Shown: positions 13,996 to 23,694, numbered from the stretch's first letter. The stretch is 64,000 nucleotides of DNA from VXPQ01 sp965248175 (GCA_965248175.1 OZ252093.1:1426001-1490000); one strand, 5' to 3'. Notes: generated by a model not told the origin, from the sequence alone. Program-made: numbers and translations.

Positions 13996-16647
13996 GTGTC
14001 CGGGGGTAAATCGGTATCTTGGGGCGTGCGCTGGCTGTCGGTCATATTCCTCTCTCTGCTTTTGTCGTCCCCGGCGGTTGGGCAAACCATTCGCATCGAG
14101 GTCGAAGAAGCGCCGCTGCGGGATGCGCTGCTGAACGTGCGCGATCAGGCGGGCGTCGATATCGTGTTTTCGGAAGCGTTGGTCCTGGACCGGCGCACGA
14201 CCTGTACGTACGAAGGAACGTCTGTCGAAGAAGCCCTTGTGTGCGTCCTCGGACCGGCAACGCTCGAAGCGCAGCGCGTGCGCCGCAGGCAATACGTCGT
14301 GGTGCGCGCTTTTACCGCCGACGGCGAAAGAACCGCACGCCGGTGGACGTTGCGCGGATTCGTTATTGACGGGGAAACCGGCGAAGCGCTGCCGGGCGCG
14401 CACATCTATCTCTCCGAACTGCGCGTCGGCGCAGTGACGAACAACGCCGGGTATTTTGCGCTGTCTTCCCTGCCCCCGAGCGACTATGCCGTGCAGGCTT
14501 CATTTTTGGGATATACGACCGGGGAGCGGCGGATTGCGGAGACCTCCTCGCCGGTTATCGTGCCGCTCGTTCCTATAGCGCTGGAAGGAGGCGGCATTGT
14601 CGTGGAAGACGAACGCGCGGACTATGCGCTGGGTGCGGCTTCGCCGGGCCTGCTCAGGGAATCGGTTCGCCGCCTCGAAAGGCTGCCGTCCTTCCCTGGG
14701 GAGTCGGACCTGTTTCAGGCCCTTCAGCGGTTTCCGGGCATACGAAAGGCGGGCGAACTCCATGGCGGCATGCTGATTCGCGGGGCGTCTCCCGATCAAA
14801 ATCTCTACCTGCTCGACGGGGCGCCCGTGTATCATCCCTGGCACGCATTCAGCCTCATTTCCATCTTCCAGACCGAGACATTCAAGGACATCAAACTGTA
14901 CCGCGGCTCTTTTCCCGTGGAATACGGGGGGAGGATATCGTCGGTGCTGGATGCGCAGATGAAGGACGGGTCGCAGCAGGAGCCCCGCGCGCTCATGGCG
15001 GTGAGCCCGCTCAGCGGGCGTATGGTGATCGAGTCGCCGGTCTCCGCCAACAGTTCGTTCATGGCGGCGGCGCGCAGGTCCTATATCGATAAGATTATTG
15101 GACGCGAGCATCCTGTCGAGAACGCGGACGGTCGCCGGGACACGCTCCGCACGGGATACCATTTCTACGACGCGAGCGCAAAGTACACGCACCGGTTCGG
15201 GAGCGCGGATCGGCTTTCGGTCAGTTATTATCGCGGCGGCGACGAGCTCGACCTGCGTCTTCCGTTCGATTTGTCGCTGGATTTCTCGTCCTGGCTTCGC
15301 CCGGCGGACCTTTTCTTCGAGGTGGCGCAGGAGTGGCGAAACCAGTTGGTCAGCGCAAGATACCAGCATCTGTTTTCCGAGCGCCTTTTTGCGACGGGAA
15401 CGGTCTATATGTCCACCTACCGGGCGCGCGAGAGCACCTTGCTGCGCCCGACCATCTCGGCGGTCATGCAGTCCGATTATCGGGTGGATTTGCGGGACGT
15501 GGGGATGAAGATGGATATTGAATACTTCCGATCCGTCTCGCACCGGATACAGGTGGGCATGCAAGCCGGCGTGCGCGATTTTTCCTCGTCGCTCGATGCG
15601 CTGATCCGGCGCTCGGCAGGCACGGTAGACCGGCATGAGCAGACAAACAAGGCGGCGGAGCCCGAGCTGGCTATGTACGCACAAGATGTATGGCAGTTGA
15701 ACGAGCGCTGGACCATCCATCCGGGTGTGCGCCTCAATGTATTCGGATCCGAATTTCGTACGGATGTCAGCCCGAGCCTTGCGCTTGAGCATGTCATCGC
15801 CCCCCGACTGCTTCGCCTGCGGGCCGGCGTAAGTCGGACCATGCAATACCTCCACAGATTGCGCGACCGTTATGCTTTCACCTACGATCTCGTAACGAGC
15901 CGCTGGATTCCGGCAGACGAAGACATTCCGCCGTCTTCCGGGTATCAGGGATCGATGGGGGTCGAGAGCAGGCCGTTGCGGGGTTTGACACTGCATGGGG
16001 ATGTGTACTGGCGTCACGTGACGCACGTCCTGCTGCCGGAGGACGAGTTTCGCAGCAAAAACGAATTGGTCGGGCCGGGCATCGATGTGGGCGAGCTGCT
16101 TGGGCAATACGTGCGGGGAAAAGCGCGGGCGTACGGCGTTGAATTTTCCGCCGTTGCCAACCGGGGTCCCTGGTCTGTTCGCCTGAACTATGCCGGCGGA
16201 AGATCCCTGACGCGCTCGCGCGCGTTGGGAGAGACCTCATTCCGGCCATCCCGATATGACGTGCCCCGATCCTTTGGCGCACTCGTTGCCCGCGAAATCG
16301 GGAAGTGGCGGGTAACGTCCATTCTGGAGGCACGCAGCGGCTACCCGACGACGGTGCCTGTGGCGCAGTACGCCATAGGCGATCCGCTCGACGAAACGGA
16401 TCGGTATTTGTACCGTCCGTTTCTGAACAACGGGCGATTGCCGCCCTACTTTCGGATGGACATAGCTGCGGAGCGCAGTTTCCGGGCGCTGGGCGCATCC
16501 TGGCTTGCCCGCCTGCACCTGTACAACGTGACCAATCGGCGCAATGTGACCGCACGGCAGTACCTTCCCTCAGACCAGGGTATGGAGGTACAGAACCGGC
16601 GCGGCCTGCCCATTCTGCCCTTGTTCGAAATCAGGATGCAATTATGA
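13996..16647 (+). CDS. TonB-dependent outer-membrane receptor with STN signalling domain
   Basis: An 883-residue receptor: signal peptide ending SSPAVGQ, STN domain (about 30-95, IEVEEAPLRDALLNVRDQAG), a carboxypeptidase-regulatory-like beta sandwich (about 115-200, GFVIDGETGEALPGAHIYLS), a plug (about 230-340, ending in a YGGRISSVLD segment) and a 22-strand-type barrel to the end. The STN domain pairs with the FecR-like protein encoded just upstream, so ligand uptake controls its own expression. The ligand (siderophore, oligosaccharide or peptide) cannot be told. Start: GTG at 13996, or possibly GTG at 14026, since there is no ATG. It overlaps the next gene by ATGA. Confidence 0.88.
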   Translation: MSGGKSVSWGVRWLSVIFLSLLLSSPAVGQTIRIEVEEAPLRDALLNVRDQAGVDIVFSEALVLDRRTTCTYEGTSVEEALVCVLGPATLEAQRVRRRQYVVVRAFTADGERTARRWTLRGFVIDGETGEALPGAHIYLSELRVGAVTNNAGYFALSSLPPSDYAVQASFLGYTTGERRIAETSSPVIVPLVPIALEGGGIVVEDERADYALGAASPGLLRESVRRLERLPSFPGESDLFQALQRFPGIRKAGELHGGMLIRGASPDQNLYLLDGAPVYHPWHAFSLISIFQTETFKDIKLYRGSFPVEYGGRISSVLDAQMKDGSQQEPRALMAVSPLSGRMVIESPVSANSSFMAAARRSYIDKIIGREHPVENADGRRDTLRTGYHFYDASAKYTHRFGSADRLSVSYYRGGDELDLRLPFDLSLDFSSWLRPADLFFEVAQEWRNQLVSARYQHLFSERLFATGTVYMSTYRARESTLLRPTISAVMQSDYRVDLRDVGMKMDIEYFRSVSHRIQVGMQAGVRDFSSSLDALIRRSAGTVDRHEQTNKAAEPELAMYAQDVWQLNERWTIHPGVRLNVFGSEFRTDVSPSLALEHVIAPRLLRLRAGVSRTMQYLHRLRDRYAFTYDLVTSRWIPADEDIPPSSGYQGSMGVESRPLRGLTLHGDVYWRHVTHVLLPEDEFRSKNELVGPGIDVGELLGQYVRGKARAYGVEFSAVANRGPWSVRLNYAGGRSLTRSRALGETSFRPSRYDVPRSFGALVAREIGKWRVTSILEARSGYPTTVPVAQYAIGDPLDETDRYLYRPFLNNGRLPPYFRMDIAAERSFRALGASWLARLHLYNVTNRRNVTARQYLPSDQGMEVQNRRGLPILPLFEIRMQL

Positions 16648-17579
16648 AGCCGCGGGCGATCCATAGCGCGAAGTGGGTGCTTGCAGGCATGCTGTGCGCA
16701 TGCCTTGCGACGGCGGGATGCGATACGGTGGCTCCGATTGACGAGGCGCAGGTCGTGGTGGAGGGATTCCTTACTACCGGGCAGCCTCTGCGGCCTGTGC
16801 GTGTGCACAGGACATTATCGCCCAGGCAGCCCTACGACGCTGCGCAAGCCGCCGTTTCGGATGCTGTCGTGGAAATGACGCTGGGGGACAGGGTGGTGCG
16901 TTATACCCCGGATGCAGCGCAGGCAGGCCGGTATTTTCCGGCGGGGACCGGCGTTGCGGCTGCCGGAGATGCGTTTTTGTTCAGCGTTGTCTGGCGGGAC
17001 GCTGTGGTTCAGGCGCATGGCGTCGTCCCGCCCGAAATCGAAATTCTTGCCGTATCGCTCGACATCCCGGAGGAACCCGTTTCGGCGGTGCTGCTCGACT
17101 CGCTGGCGTTGTCGGATACCCTGGCGACCGGTGCGTACACCGGGTACATTTATCCGATCGAAGCCACGATCGAATGGGCTGCTTCGCAAGACGGATTGTT
17201 TCCGGAAGAGTCCTGGGTGCGGGCGCAGTTGCAGCCTTTCACTACGTTTTCTTCGCCCATTGTAGATCTGTTTCTTCGTTCCGACGATGTTTTCAGGGAG
17301 GAAATGCAAGAGACCGGGGCGGATCGCAGGACATGGACCGGGGTGTACGCCGTTAGCGTGCCTGAGGAAGGCGATCCGTTGCCGGCACATGGTCTGCGCG
17401 TTTCACTGGTGCGGTCCGGGCCGGATTATGCCCGGTTTGCCGCGAGCAGGGACGATCCCGACCGGCGCGAGCCCATTTCCGGCGTGCAGGGGGGAATCGG
17501 CATCTTTGCGGCGGTCTCCGTCGATTCGGTTCATGTGCAGGTGGACGGGACAGGCGGAGCGTTTCCGTCGCCGCAGTAA
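16644..17579 (+). CDS. DUF4249 surface lipoprotein, receptor partner
   Basis: A 311-residue protein with a lipoprotein signal (LAGMLCACLATAGC) and the DUF4249 pattern: VVVEGFLTTGQPLRPVRVHR at the start, a beta-rich middle, and a C-terminal GGIGIFAAVSVDS. DUF4249 proteins in Bacteroidota lineages regularly follow TonB receptors of this type and are thought to be cell-surface-exposed accessory lipoproteins. Coupled to the receptor by an ATGA overlap at 16644. The specific ligand remains unknown. Confidence 0.8.
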   Translation: MKPRAIHSAKWVLAGMLCACLATAGCDTVAPIDEAQVVVEGFLTTGQPLRPVRVHRTLSPRQPYDAAQAAVSDAVVEMTLGDRVVRYTPDAAQAGRYFPAGTGVAAAGDAFLFSVVWRDAVVQAHGVVPPEIEILAVSLDIPEEPVSAVLLDSLALSDTLATGAYTGYIYPIEATIEWAASQDGLFPEESWVRAQLQPFTTFSSPIVDLFLRSDDVFREEMQETGADRRTWTGVYAVSVPEEGDPLPAHGLRVSLVRSGPDYARFAASRDDPDRREPISGVQGGIGIFAAVSVDSVHVQVDGTGGAFPSPQ

Positions 17580-17605
17580 TTCATGATGGACAGGACGGAT
17601 TGGTC

Positions 17606-18277
17606 ATGACAGAGGACATCGAATTCCAGCCGGGGCGCATTACGTTGCTGCGAGCGACGGGTAAATCCCCCGAGCGCATTTCGGTGCATATCGACGACCG
17701 GTTCGTGTTCTCCCTGCACCAGGATGTGGTCCTCGAATTCGGGCTGGCGAAAGGAAAATCGCTCGGCGTCGAGGAGCAGGCGCGCATGGTTCGGCGGGAC
17801 CTTGTTTTCAAGGCGCGGGTGACGGCCTTGCGCTATGTGGCGTACCGGGACAGGACGGCTGCGGAGGTCCGCCGGCGGTTGTGCAAGACGTATTCGGAAG
17901 AAGTGGTGGATGAGGTGGTCGAGCGTCTGCATGCGTCGGGCCTGCTGGACGACCGGGCGTTTGCGGAGACGTTTGCCGAGCGCCGGTTCCGGCAGGAAGG
18001 ACATGGCCCTGCGCGCGTGCGCGCCGATCTGATTCGGAAGGGGGTGGCGCCCGACGTGCTGGAGGCTGCGCTGGATGCCGTATTCAGTGAGCAGGATGCC
18101 CTTGCGGACCGTGCTGCAGAGGTGGGGAGAACATGGTGGCAGCGGCTGTCGAGGGAGCCGGACGAAATGAAACGAAAGAAGAAAGTCTGCGATTATCTTG
18201 TGCGCCGGGGATATCCCTTCGATCTGGCGCGCCGCGTCGTATTTGATCTTGCGAGCGAGACGGATCGGCAAGCGTAG
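17606..18277 (+). CDS. recX: RecX-family regulator of RecA
   Basis: A 223-residue protein with the triple three-helix repeats of RecX: ALRYVAYRDRTAAEVRRRL (repeat 1), VVERLHASGLLDDRAFAETF (repeat 2), RVRADLIRKGVAPDVLEAAL and KVCDYLVRRGYPFDLARRVV (repeat 3 and C-terminal extension). It would bind within the RecA filament groove and modulate recombination. The ATG at 17606 is preferred over a TTG at 17600. No recA is seen nearby. Confidence 0.88.
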   Translation: MTEDIEFQPGRITLLRATGKSPERISVHIDDRFVFSLHQDVVLEFGLAKGKSLGVEEQARMVRRDLVFKARVTALRYVAYRDRTAAEVRRRLCKTYSEEVVDEVVERLHASGLLDDRAFAETFAERRFRQEGHGPARVRADLIRKGVAPDVLEAALDAVFSEQDALADRAAEVGRTWWQRLSREPDEMKRKKKVCDYLVRRGYPFDLARRVVFDLASETDRQA

Positions 18278-18333
18278 CCACGCCATGCCCGACGCGGGAA
18301 CACAAAAAATTCCCTTCGGGTTCACAGGATCGT

Positions 18334-18341
18334 TATATTTT
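18334..18341 (+). promoter_or_regulatory. Weak -7 promoter candidate (TATATTTT) for the DUF3276 gene
   Basis: TATATTTTG 115 bp before the DUF3276 start resembles the TAnnTTTG element, with only a TTC near the -33 position. Confidence 0.25.
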
Positions 18342-18455
18342 GCGGTCGGATTCCCCGTAAGGTGAATGCCGTATGCAGGGGTGCTGCGTGGTTTGTTGTG
18401 CCGCCGGCCCTTTTGAATCCCATCGATATCCTATAAACAAACGTACGCAGAGCAC

Positions 18456-18818
18456 GTGACGAACGAAGAGCTGATTGGACGGGACAACCAGGTAGATACG
18501 TATTCGCACCGCGATGAAATCTATTCCAGGCGTGTCCCCGCAGGGAAACGAACCTATTACTTCGATGTCAAGACAACCCGGTCGGGCGAGGATTTCTTCG
18601 TAACCATTACGGAGAGCAAACGCGTCTCAGAAACCCGGCACGAGAAGCATAAAATTTTCCTCTACAAGGAGGATTTTGGCAAGTTCATTACGGCGTTGCA
18701 CGATGTCGTGAAGCACGTTGTCGACGAGCGGCTTCCGGGATACGAATTCCGTAATCTGCCGGAACTTACCAGCATCGACGACCGGGAGAATTCCTCGGAA
18801 GACCCGAACCGCCGCTAA
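18456..18818 (+). CDS. DUF3276 / PUR-alpha-like nucleic-acid-binding protein
   Basis: A 120-residue protein that matches the Bacteroidota DUF3276 (PurA-like) family: KRTYYFDVKTTRSGEDFFVT, ITESKRVSE, then EKHKIFLYKEDFGKFITAL. The fold is that of the PUR-alpha whirly-like domain that binds single-stranded DNA or RNA; the cellular role is not established. It starts at a GTG at 18456 and is followed by a strong hairpin. Its presence supports placing the organism in the Bacteroidota lineage. Confidence 0.8.
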   Translation: MTNEELIGRDNQVDTYSHRDEIYSRRVPAGKRTYYFDVKTTRSGEDFFVTITESKRVSETRHEKHKIFLYKEDFGKFITALHDVVKHVVDERLPGYEFRNLPELTSIDDRENSSEDPNRR

Positions 18819-18842
18819 CGCGGACGGAGACGGTTTTGCATG

Positions 18843-18875
18843 GAAAGCCCTGTCGCTCGAACCGGCAGGGCTTTC
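18843..18875 (+). terminator. Hairpin after the DUF3276 gene, probable terminator
   Basis: GAAAGCCCTG (18843-18852) and CAGGGCTTTC (18866-18875) form a perfect 10-bp stem that can extend inward by two or three pairs. There is no clear U-run after it, so it may be a factor-dependent terminator or an attenuator before hisD. Confidence 0.55.
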
Positions 18876-18959
18876 GCTGTTACGGGCACGAGGCGCCGGC
18901 AGGGTGGCGCTGTTCCGGTGTCGTACGCTCGGCTCTTACGCAACCTTTCTCTTCTCATC

Positions 18960-20300
18960 ATGCTTCCTGTCGTACCTTTTTGCGAGCGCCGGGAAAAACT
19001 GGAGCGCCTTTTCGGCCGCAGTGCCGTGTTCGGCGACCGGATCGACGAGGCGGTGCGTCGTATTGTGGAGGAAGTCCGTTCGGGGGGCGATGCGGCGGTG
19101 CTCGATTGTACGGAGCGGTTCGACGGGGTGCGCCCCGCCTCGTTGTGCGTGGATGTCGATCGTCTTGCTGAAGCTCACGCACGCCTTGACGATACGCTGC
19201 GCGGCATTTTTGCCGAAGCGGCGGACAATATCCGGCGGTTTCACGAGAAGCAACTGCGGGCGTCGTGGTTCGACACGGAGGAAGACGGCGCCGGGCTGGG
19301 GCAACGGTATGTACCGATCGAAAGGGCAGGGGTGTACGTGCCCGGCGGCACGGCGGCCTATCCGTCCAGTGTGCTGATGAATGTCATTCCGGCGCAGGTT
19401 GCGGGCGTCGAGCATCTGTACCTTGCATCGCCGCCCGGACCGGACGGGTTGCCGCACCCGCTTGTGCTGGCGGCGGCCTGTATTCTCGGCGTCGATCACG
19501 TATTCGCGGCGGGGGGAGCCCAAGCGATCGCCATGTTTGCCTTCGGGACGGAGACCGTGCCGCGTGTCGACAAGATCGTAGGGCCCGGCAATGCCTATGT
19601 GGCGACGGCCAAGAAGCAGGTCTACGGCATGGTGGACATCGATTCGGTGGCCGGGCCGAGCGAAATCGTCGTACTGGCCGATTCGGACGCCGATCCGCGT
19701 TTTGCGGCGGCCGATCTGCTTGCGCAAGCCGAACACGACCCCCGGGCCTCGGCGGTGCTTGTGACCCCGGATGCAGGGCTGGCGGAAACCGTGCGCAGCC
19801 ATGCCGCCGCGATGACGGCGGCCTTGCCGCGGCGTGCAATTATTGAGGCCTCGCTCACCGATTACGGCGCCTGCATCGTGACCGACACGCTGGATCAGGC
19901 CGTGGAGGTCGTCAACGAACTGGCCCCCGAGCACCTCGAATTGCTTGTGCGGGACCCCGAAGCCATCCTTCCCCGGATCCGGCACGCGGGCGCCATCTTT
20001 CTGGGGCCGTTCTCCCCGGAGCCGGTGGGCGATTATTTTGCAGGCCCGAACCATGTGCTTCCCACCGGCGGTACCGCCCGGTATGCATCGGCGCTGGGCG
20101 TCGAGGATTTTTTGCGCCGGCAGTCCCTCATTGCATGGACGGAAGCGCGTCTGGCAAGAACCGGTGCGCGCATCGCCGCGTTTGCGAGAGCGGAAGGGCT
20201 GGAGGCGCATGCCCGCGCCGTGGAGGCCCGGTTAGGGGATATTTCTGCACACAGCGCATCGAACAGGGAAGAGGATGAGCAGGCAAATCCGCATGGATGA
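18960..20300 (+). CDS. hisD: Histidinol dehydrogenase
   Basis: A 446-residue enzyme that catalyses the last two steps of histidine synthesis, oxidising L-histidinol to L-histidine with two NAD. The signature region is present: KIVGPGNAYVATAKKQVYG followed by DSVAGPSEIVVLAD, and the zinc-site AQAEHDP. The catalytic Glu-His pair lies in VVNELAPEHLEL, and the C-terminal GPNHVLPTGGTARYAS is conserved. The ATG at 18960 gives the normal family length. The 3' end overlaps hisC by 26 bp. Other his genes are not in the window. Confidence 0.93.
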   Translation: MLPVVPFCERREKLERLFGRSAVFGDRIDEAVRRIVEEVRSGGDAAVLDCTERFDGVRPASLCVDVDRLAEAHARLDDTLRGIFAEAADNIRRFHEKQLRASWFDTEEDGAGLGQRYVPIERAGVYVPGGTAAYPSSVLMNVIPAQVAGVEHLYLASPPGPDGLPHPLVLAAACILGVDHVFAAGGAQAIAMFAFGTETVPRVDKIVGPGNAYVATAKKQVYGMVDIDSVAGPSEIVVLADSDADPRFAAADLLAQAEHDPRASAVLVTPDAGLAETVRSHAAAMTAALPRRAIIEASLTDYGACIVTDTLDQAVEVVNELAPEHLELLVRDPEAILPRIRHAGAIFLGPFSPEPVGDYFAGPNHVLPTGGTARYASALGVEDFLRRQSLIAWTEARLARTGARIAAFARAEGLEAHARAVEARLGDISAHSASNREEDEQANPHG

Positions 20301-21372
20301 GCTCGTACGCCGCATTCGTCCGGCTGTCCGGGCCCGGCTCCCGTATCTGGTAGGCCGCCCCGGGGCGACCATCGTAAAGCTGAACCAGAACGAAAGCCCG
20401 TACGATCTTCCGCCCGAGGTCAAAGAGGAGGTGCTGCGGGAGTTTGCGCGTATTCCGTTCAACCGGTATCCAGACGAATTTGCGGAGCGGCTGTTACAGG
20501 CGTTCGCAGCGTATGCCGGATGCGATCCCGATGGGGTAATAGTGGGCAACGGCTCCAACGATCTTGTCGCCCTGCTGGGTCTGACGCTGATCGAGCGCGG
20601 TACGCCGGTGGTCTTGCCGCGTCCCACGTTTTTTCTGTACGCCAAAGTAGCGCTCCTTCACGACGGCGATCTCCTCGAAGTGCCCTGCCGGGAGGATTTC
20701 CGGTTCGATACGGATGCTCTGGTCGAAGCGGCAAAGGAGCGCCGCCCGGCACTCATTGTGCTTGCGACGCCCAACAATCCTACCGGCCTCGCGATGACGC
20801 TCGACGAGATCGCGGCGGTTGCCGACGCCTCGGAAGGGTTCGTGGTGGTCGACGAAGCGTATCTGGAGTTTTCGGAAGAGGGGAGTGCGTTGCGGCTTAT
20901 GGACGAATACCCCAACCTGATTCTGCTCCGCACCTTTTCCAAGGCGTGCGGGCTTGCCGGGCTGCGCCTCGGTTTTCTTATAGCCCATCCCGATGTGCTG
21001 CGGGAACTGCGCAAGGCGAGGATGCCGTTCATGATCGATTCTCTGGCCTCCGCCGCGGCGCATATCCTGCTCACCGCCTACCCGGACGTTATCGAGGAGC
21101 GTGCCCGCCGCATTCGACAGGACTGTATTGCGATAACTGCTGCCCTTGCAGCGATGGACGGCGTAGAAATTGTGCCGTCCCAGACAAATTTCGTACTATT
21201 CCGAACACCGCAGGATGCGGCGGACCTGAAAGGGCGTTTCCTCAAGGAAGGCGTGCTTGTTCGCTCCATGTCCGGATACCCTGAATTACAGGATTATCTT
21301 CGCGTCAACGCCGGAACGGATGTCGAGAACAAGGCATTTATGACGGCGTTAAAACGTGCGCTGTCGCTATGA
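20275..21372 (+). CDS. hisC: Histidinol-phosphate aminotransferase
   Basis: A 365-residue fold-type I PLP enzyme that converts imidazole acetol phosphate to histidinol phosphate. Landmarks: LNQNESPYDLP near the start, VGNGSNDL, the NNPTG loop (TPNNPTGLAM), VVDEAYLEF, and the PLP lysine in RTFSKACGLAGLRLG. The C-terminal RVNAGTDVENKAFM matches the family. The start inside hisD (ATG at 20275, with another at 20293) points to translational coupling; it overlaps the next gene by ATGA. Confidence 0.92.
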   Translation: MSRQIRMDELVRRIRPAVRARLPYLVGRPGATIVKLNQNESPYDLPPEVKEEVLREFARIPFNRYPDEFAERLLQAFAAYAGCDPDGVIVGNGSNDLVALLGLTLIERGTPVVLPRPTFFLYAKVALLHDGDLLEVPCREDFRFDTDALVEAAKERRPALIVLATPNNPTGLAMTLDEIAAVADASEGFVVVDEAYLEFSEEGSALRLMDEYPNLILLRTFSKACGLAGLRLGFLIAHPDVLRELRKARMPFMIDSLASAAAHILLTAYPDVIEERARRIRQDCIAITAALAAMDGVEIVPSQTNFVLFRTPQDAADLKGRFLKEGVLVRSMSGYPELQDYLRVNAGTDVENKAFMTALKRALSL

Positions 21373-21923
21373 AACGCATAAAGGTAGATATCATCGGGCT
21401 TTCCACCACTCCTTCGAGTGGGGGGGCTGCCTATGCCCTTGTTCTGGGCGAGGTGGCCGGGGATCGCAGGCTTCCCATTATCATCGGTGCATTCGAGGCG
21501 CAGGCCATTGCGCTCGAAATGGAAAAGATTCAGCCGCCGCGGCCCATGACGCACGATCTGCTGCGCGATTCGCTGGAGGCGGTGAAGGCCGAAATAACCG
21601 AAGTCGTCATCGACGAACTCAGAGAGGGTACGTTCTTCGCCAAGATATGCTATACCCATGACGGGAAGACAGCCCATCTCGATTCGCGTCCGAGCGATGC
21701 CGTGGCGCTTGCCGTGCGCGTCGATGCCCCCATTTATGTGGCCCCCGATGTGATGCAGGACGCCAGCATACGCAAGGAAAAGGAACCGGTGCCGGTCGCC
21801 ATGACGGCACTGGAGCAGATGGAGCACCAGCTCGATGCGGCCGTCCAGGAAGAGAATTACGAGAAGGCTGCCGAACTGCGCGACGAGATCAAACGGCTTC
21901 AAAGCGAGCGTCAGCAGAATTAG
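21369..21923 (+). CDS. Bifunctional nuclease family protein (DUF151) with UVR domain
   Basis: A 184-residue protein: the DUF151 core (about 1-130) includes IIGAFEAQAIALEME, RPMTHDLL and SRPSDAVALAVRVDAPIYV; the C-terminal helix pair (QLDAAVQEENYEKAAELRDE) is a UvrB/UvrC-type UVR motif. Related plant and thermophile proteins show DNase and RNase activity, but the role in bacteria is unclear. The ATG overlaps the hisC stop by 4 bp. Confidence 0.85.
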   Translation: MKRIKVDIIGLSTTPSSGGAAYALVLGEVAGDRRLPIIIGAFEAQAIALEMEKIQPPRPMTHDLLRDSLEAVKAEITEVVIDELREGTFFAKICYTHDGKTAHLDSRPSDAVALAVRVDAPIYVAPDVMQDASIRKEKEPVPVAMTALEQMEHQLDAAVQEENYEKAAELRDEIKRLQSERQQN

Positions 21924-21975
21924 TGCGACGGCGCCGTATATCGGGTTACGCCGTTCCCATCTTTCGTCAACCGAT

Positions 21976-23586
21976 ATGCAGGCGTCCGTAGAGCGTATTT
22001 CGTTTACCGACCTGCACGGGTTTTCGGCTCTTTTCCGGGATTACTGCACGAACTACGAGGCCCTTTCGGACTACTTCGCGGGCGACTGGAGCCGGTCCGA
22101 AGCACGGGCAAGCGCCGTCGAGCGGGCCGCCGCATTCGACCGGGACCGGGACACGCTCGCCGATGTGCTGCTCCGGCAGCATGCGGCATGGGGAGACGGG
22201 GAAGCGGCGCGCGCCGGGATCGAGGCGCTGCGGGAGCCGGATACCGCAGCGGTGGTTACCGGTCAGCAGGTAGGCCTGTTTACGGGGCCGATCTATACCA
22301 TTCTGAAGGCGCTTTCCGCTATCCAGTTGGCCGACCGGCTTGCCGAAGAAACCGGGCGGCGCGTCGTGCCGGTATTCTGGCTGGGCGGCGAAGACCACGA
22401 TGTGGACGAGGTTTCGAGGGTCGTCGCACTGCGCAAGAACCTACCCGTCGAGTTGCGCTTGCAGGCCGATGAAGCGGGTTCTCCGGGGCCGGCCGGGCGC
22501 ATACGGCCGGGGAATGGGATTATGGACCGCCTGGAGGAGCTTCTTCCCGACACGGATTTCAAGGGGGATGTTCTGCATATGGTCCGGGAAGCGTACGGCG
22601 CCGGCGCAACGCTCTCCGAAGGCTTCGCCCGGATGCTCCGGGCCTTGTTTCCCGGTCTGGTGATCATCAATCCCGACGATGCGTCCCTGAAACGACTGGT
22701 GGCGCCGCTCTTCGCACGGGAAATCGAGGAGGCTGAGACCGCTGCTGCGCTCGTGCGCAGGGTTTCAGACGAACTGGGGCGCACATACCATGAGCAGGTG
22801 TTCGTGCGTCCGGCCAACCTTTTTCTGCTGAACGAGGAGGGGCGTATTCCGCTCGATCTCGATGGGGACGATTTTGTTGCGCGCGGTACGGGGCAGCGCA
22901 TGACGCGGGCGGAAGCCCTGGACCTGCTGCAGCGATCTCCGGAATCCTTCAGCCCGAATGTGGTGCTTCGTCCCCTGATGCAGGACCTTTTGCTTCCCAC
23001 AGCGCTGTACGTGGGCGGCCCGGGCGAGATCGCCTATTTTGCGCAGTGCCACCCCCTGTACGAATGGGCGGGCCTTCCGATGCCGCTTATCTATCCGCGG
23101 GCCGGCGCCACCTTCCTCGAACCCCATGTGGCGAAGGTGCTGGATACATACGGGCTGGTCGTGGGGGATTTAGCCGGGGATGCGGACCGGCTTTTTCATC
23201 GTGTCGTGGTGGACTCGATGCAGGGCAATCTCGACGAGGCATTCGACGAGGCCGCCCGGTGTCTCGGCGAGGCCGTCGATCATGTGCGGGCGCCGCTCCG
23301 GGAGGTGGACGGCACGCTGGCGAAGGCCGCCGACGCCGCACAAAAAGCGCTGACGGACGAACTGGCCCGGCTACGGGCGAAGGGCGTGCGGGCCGAGAAG
23401 AAAAAACAGGATATGGTGCGCACCCGTCTCGAAAAGGCGCAGGGGAATGTGTACCCGAACGGGGTATTGCAGGAGCGCGAGCTGTCCGTGCTGCATTTTC
23501 TCAACAAATACGGCATGGGCTTCATGGATATGCTGCGCGAGACGCTCGATACGGACACTGCCGAGCACCAGGTGGTGCGGTTGTAG
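21976..23586 (+). CDS. bshC: BshC, cysteine-adding enzyme of bacillithiol synthesis
   Basis: A 536-residue protein matching BshC: VVTGQQVGLFTGPIYTILKA near residue 95, VPVFWLGGEDHDVDEV, and the later YVGGPGEIAYFAQCHPLYEW, with a C-terminal coiled coil (about 430-500) and NKYGMGFMDMLR at the end. BshC attaches cysteine to glucosaminyl-malate, the last step in making bacillithiol. The ATG at 21976 gives the usual length. bshB1 lies 3.6 kb downstream on the same strand, so the cell probably uses bacillithiol as its low-molecular-weight thiol. Confidence 0.92.
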   Translation: MQASVERISFTDLHGFSALFRDYCTNYEALSDYFAGDWSRSEARASAVERAAAFDRDRDTLADVLLRQHAAWGDGEAARAGIEALREPDTAAVVTGQQVGLFTGPIYTILKALSAIQLADRLAEETGRRVVPVFWLGGEDHDVDEVSRVVALRKNLPVELRLQADEAGSPGPAGRIRPGNGIMDRLEELLPDTDFKGDVLHMVREAYGAGATLSEGFARMLRALFPGLVIINPDDASLKRLVAPLFAREIEEAETAAALVRRVSDELGRTYHEQVFVRPANLFLLNEEGRIPLDLDGDDFVARGTGQRMTRAEALDLLQRSPESFSPNVVLRPLMQDLLLPTALYVGGPGEIAYFAQCHPLYEWAGLPMPLIYPRAGATFLEPHVAKVLDTYGLVVGDLAGDADRLFHRVVVDSMQGNLDEAFDEAARCLGEAVDHVRAPLREVDGTLAKAADAAQKALTDELARLRAKGVRAEKKKQDMVRTRLEKAQGNVYPNGVLQERELSVLHFLNKYGMGFMDMLRETLDTDTAEHQVVRL

Positions 23587-23662
23587 GGAAGTAGCGTTGT
23601 AAACCCTTTGCACCGTTCAGGTAGGTGTCCGGATTTTGCGGTCGATCCAACACGGGCAGGGT

Positions 23663-23694
23663 TTGTGATCCAGGTCTTCCAGTCGTTACATTGG
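23663..23694 (+). promoter_or_regulatory. Candidate promoter (TTG-N21-TACATTGG) for the NTF2-like gene
   Basis: TTG at 23663-23665 and TACATTGG at 23687-23694. The ATG at 23699 is only 4 bp further, so the transcript would be nearly leaderless if this is the true promoter. Confidence 0.4.

Noticed and set aside
14500..16107. 535-codon minus-strand frame opposite the TonB receptor
   Set aside because: Antisense shadow with no domain; the plus strand encodes a complete receptor.
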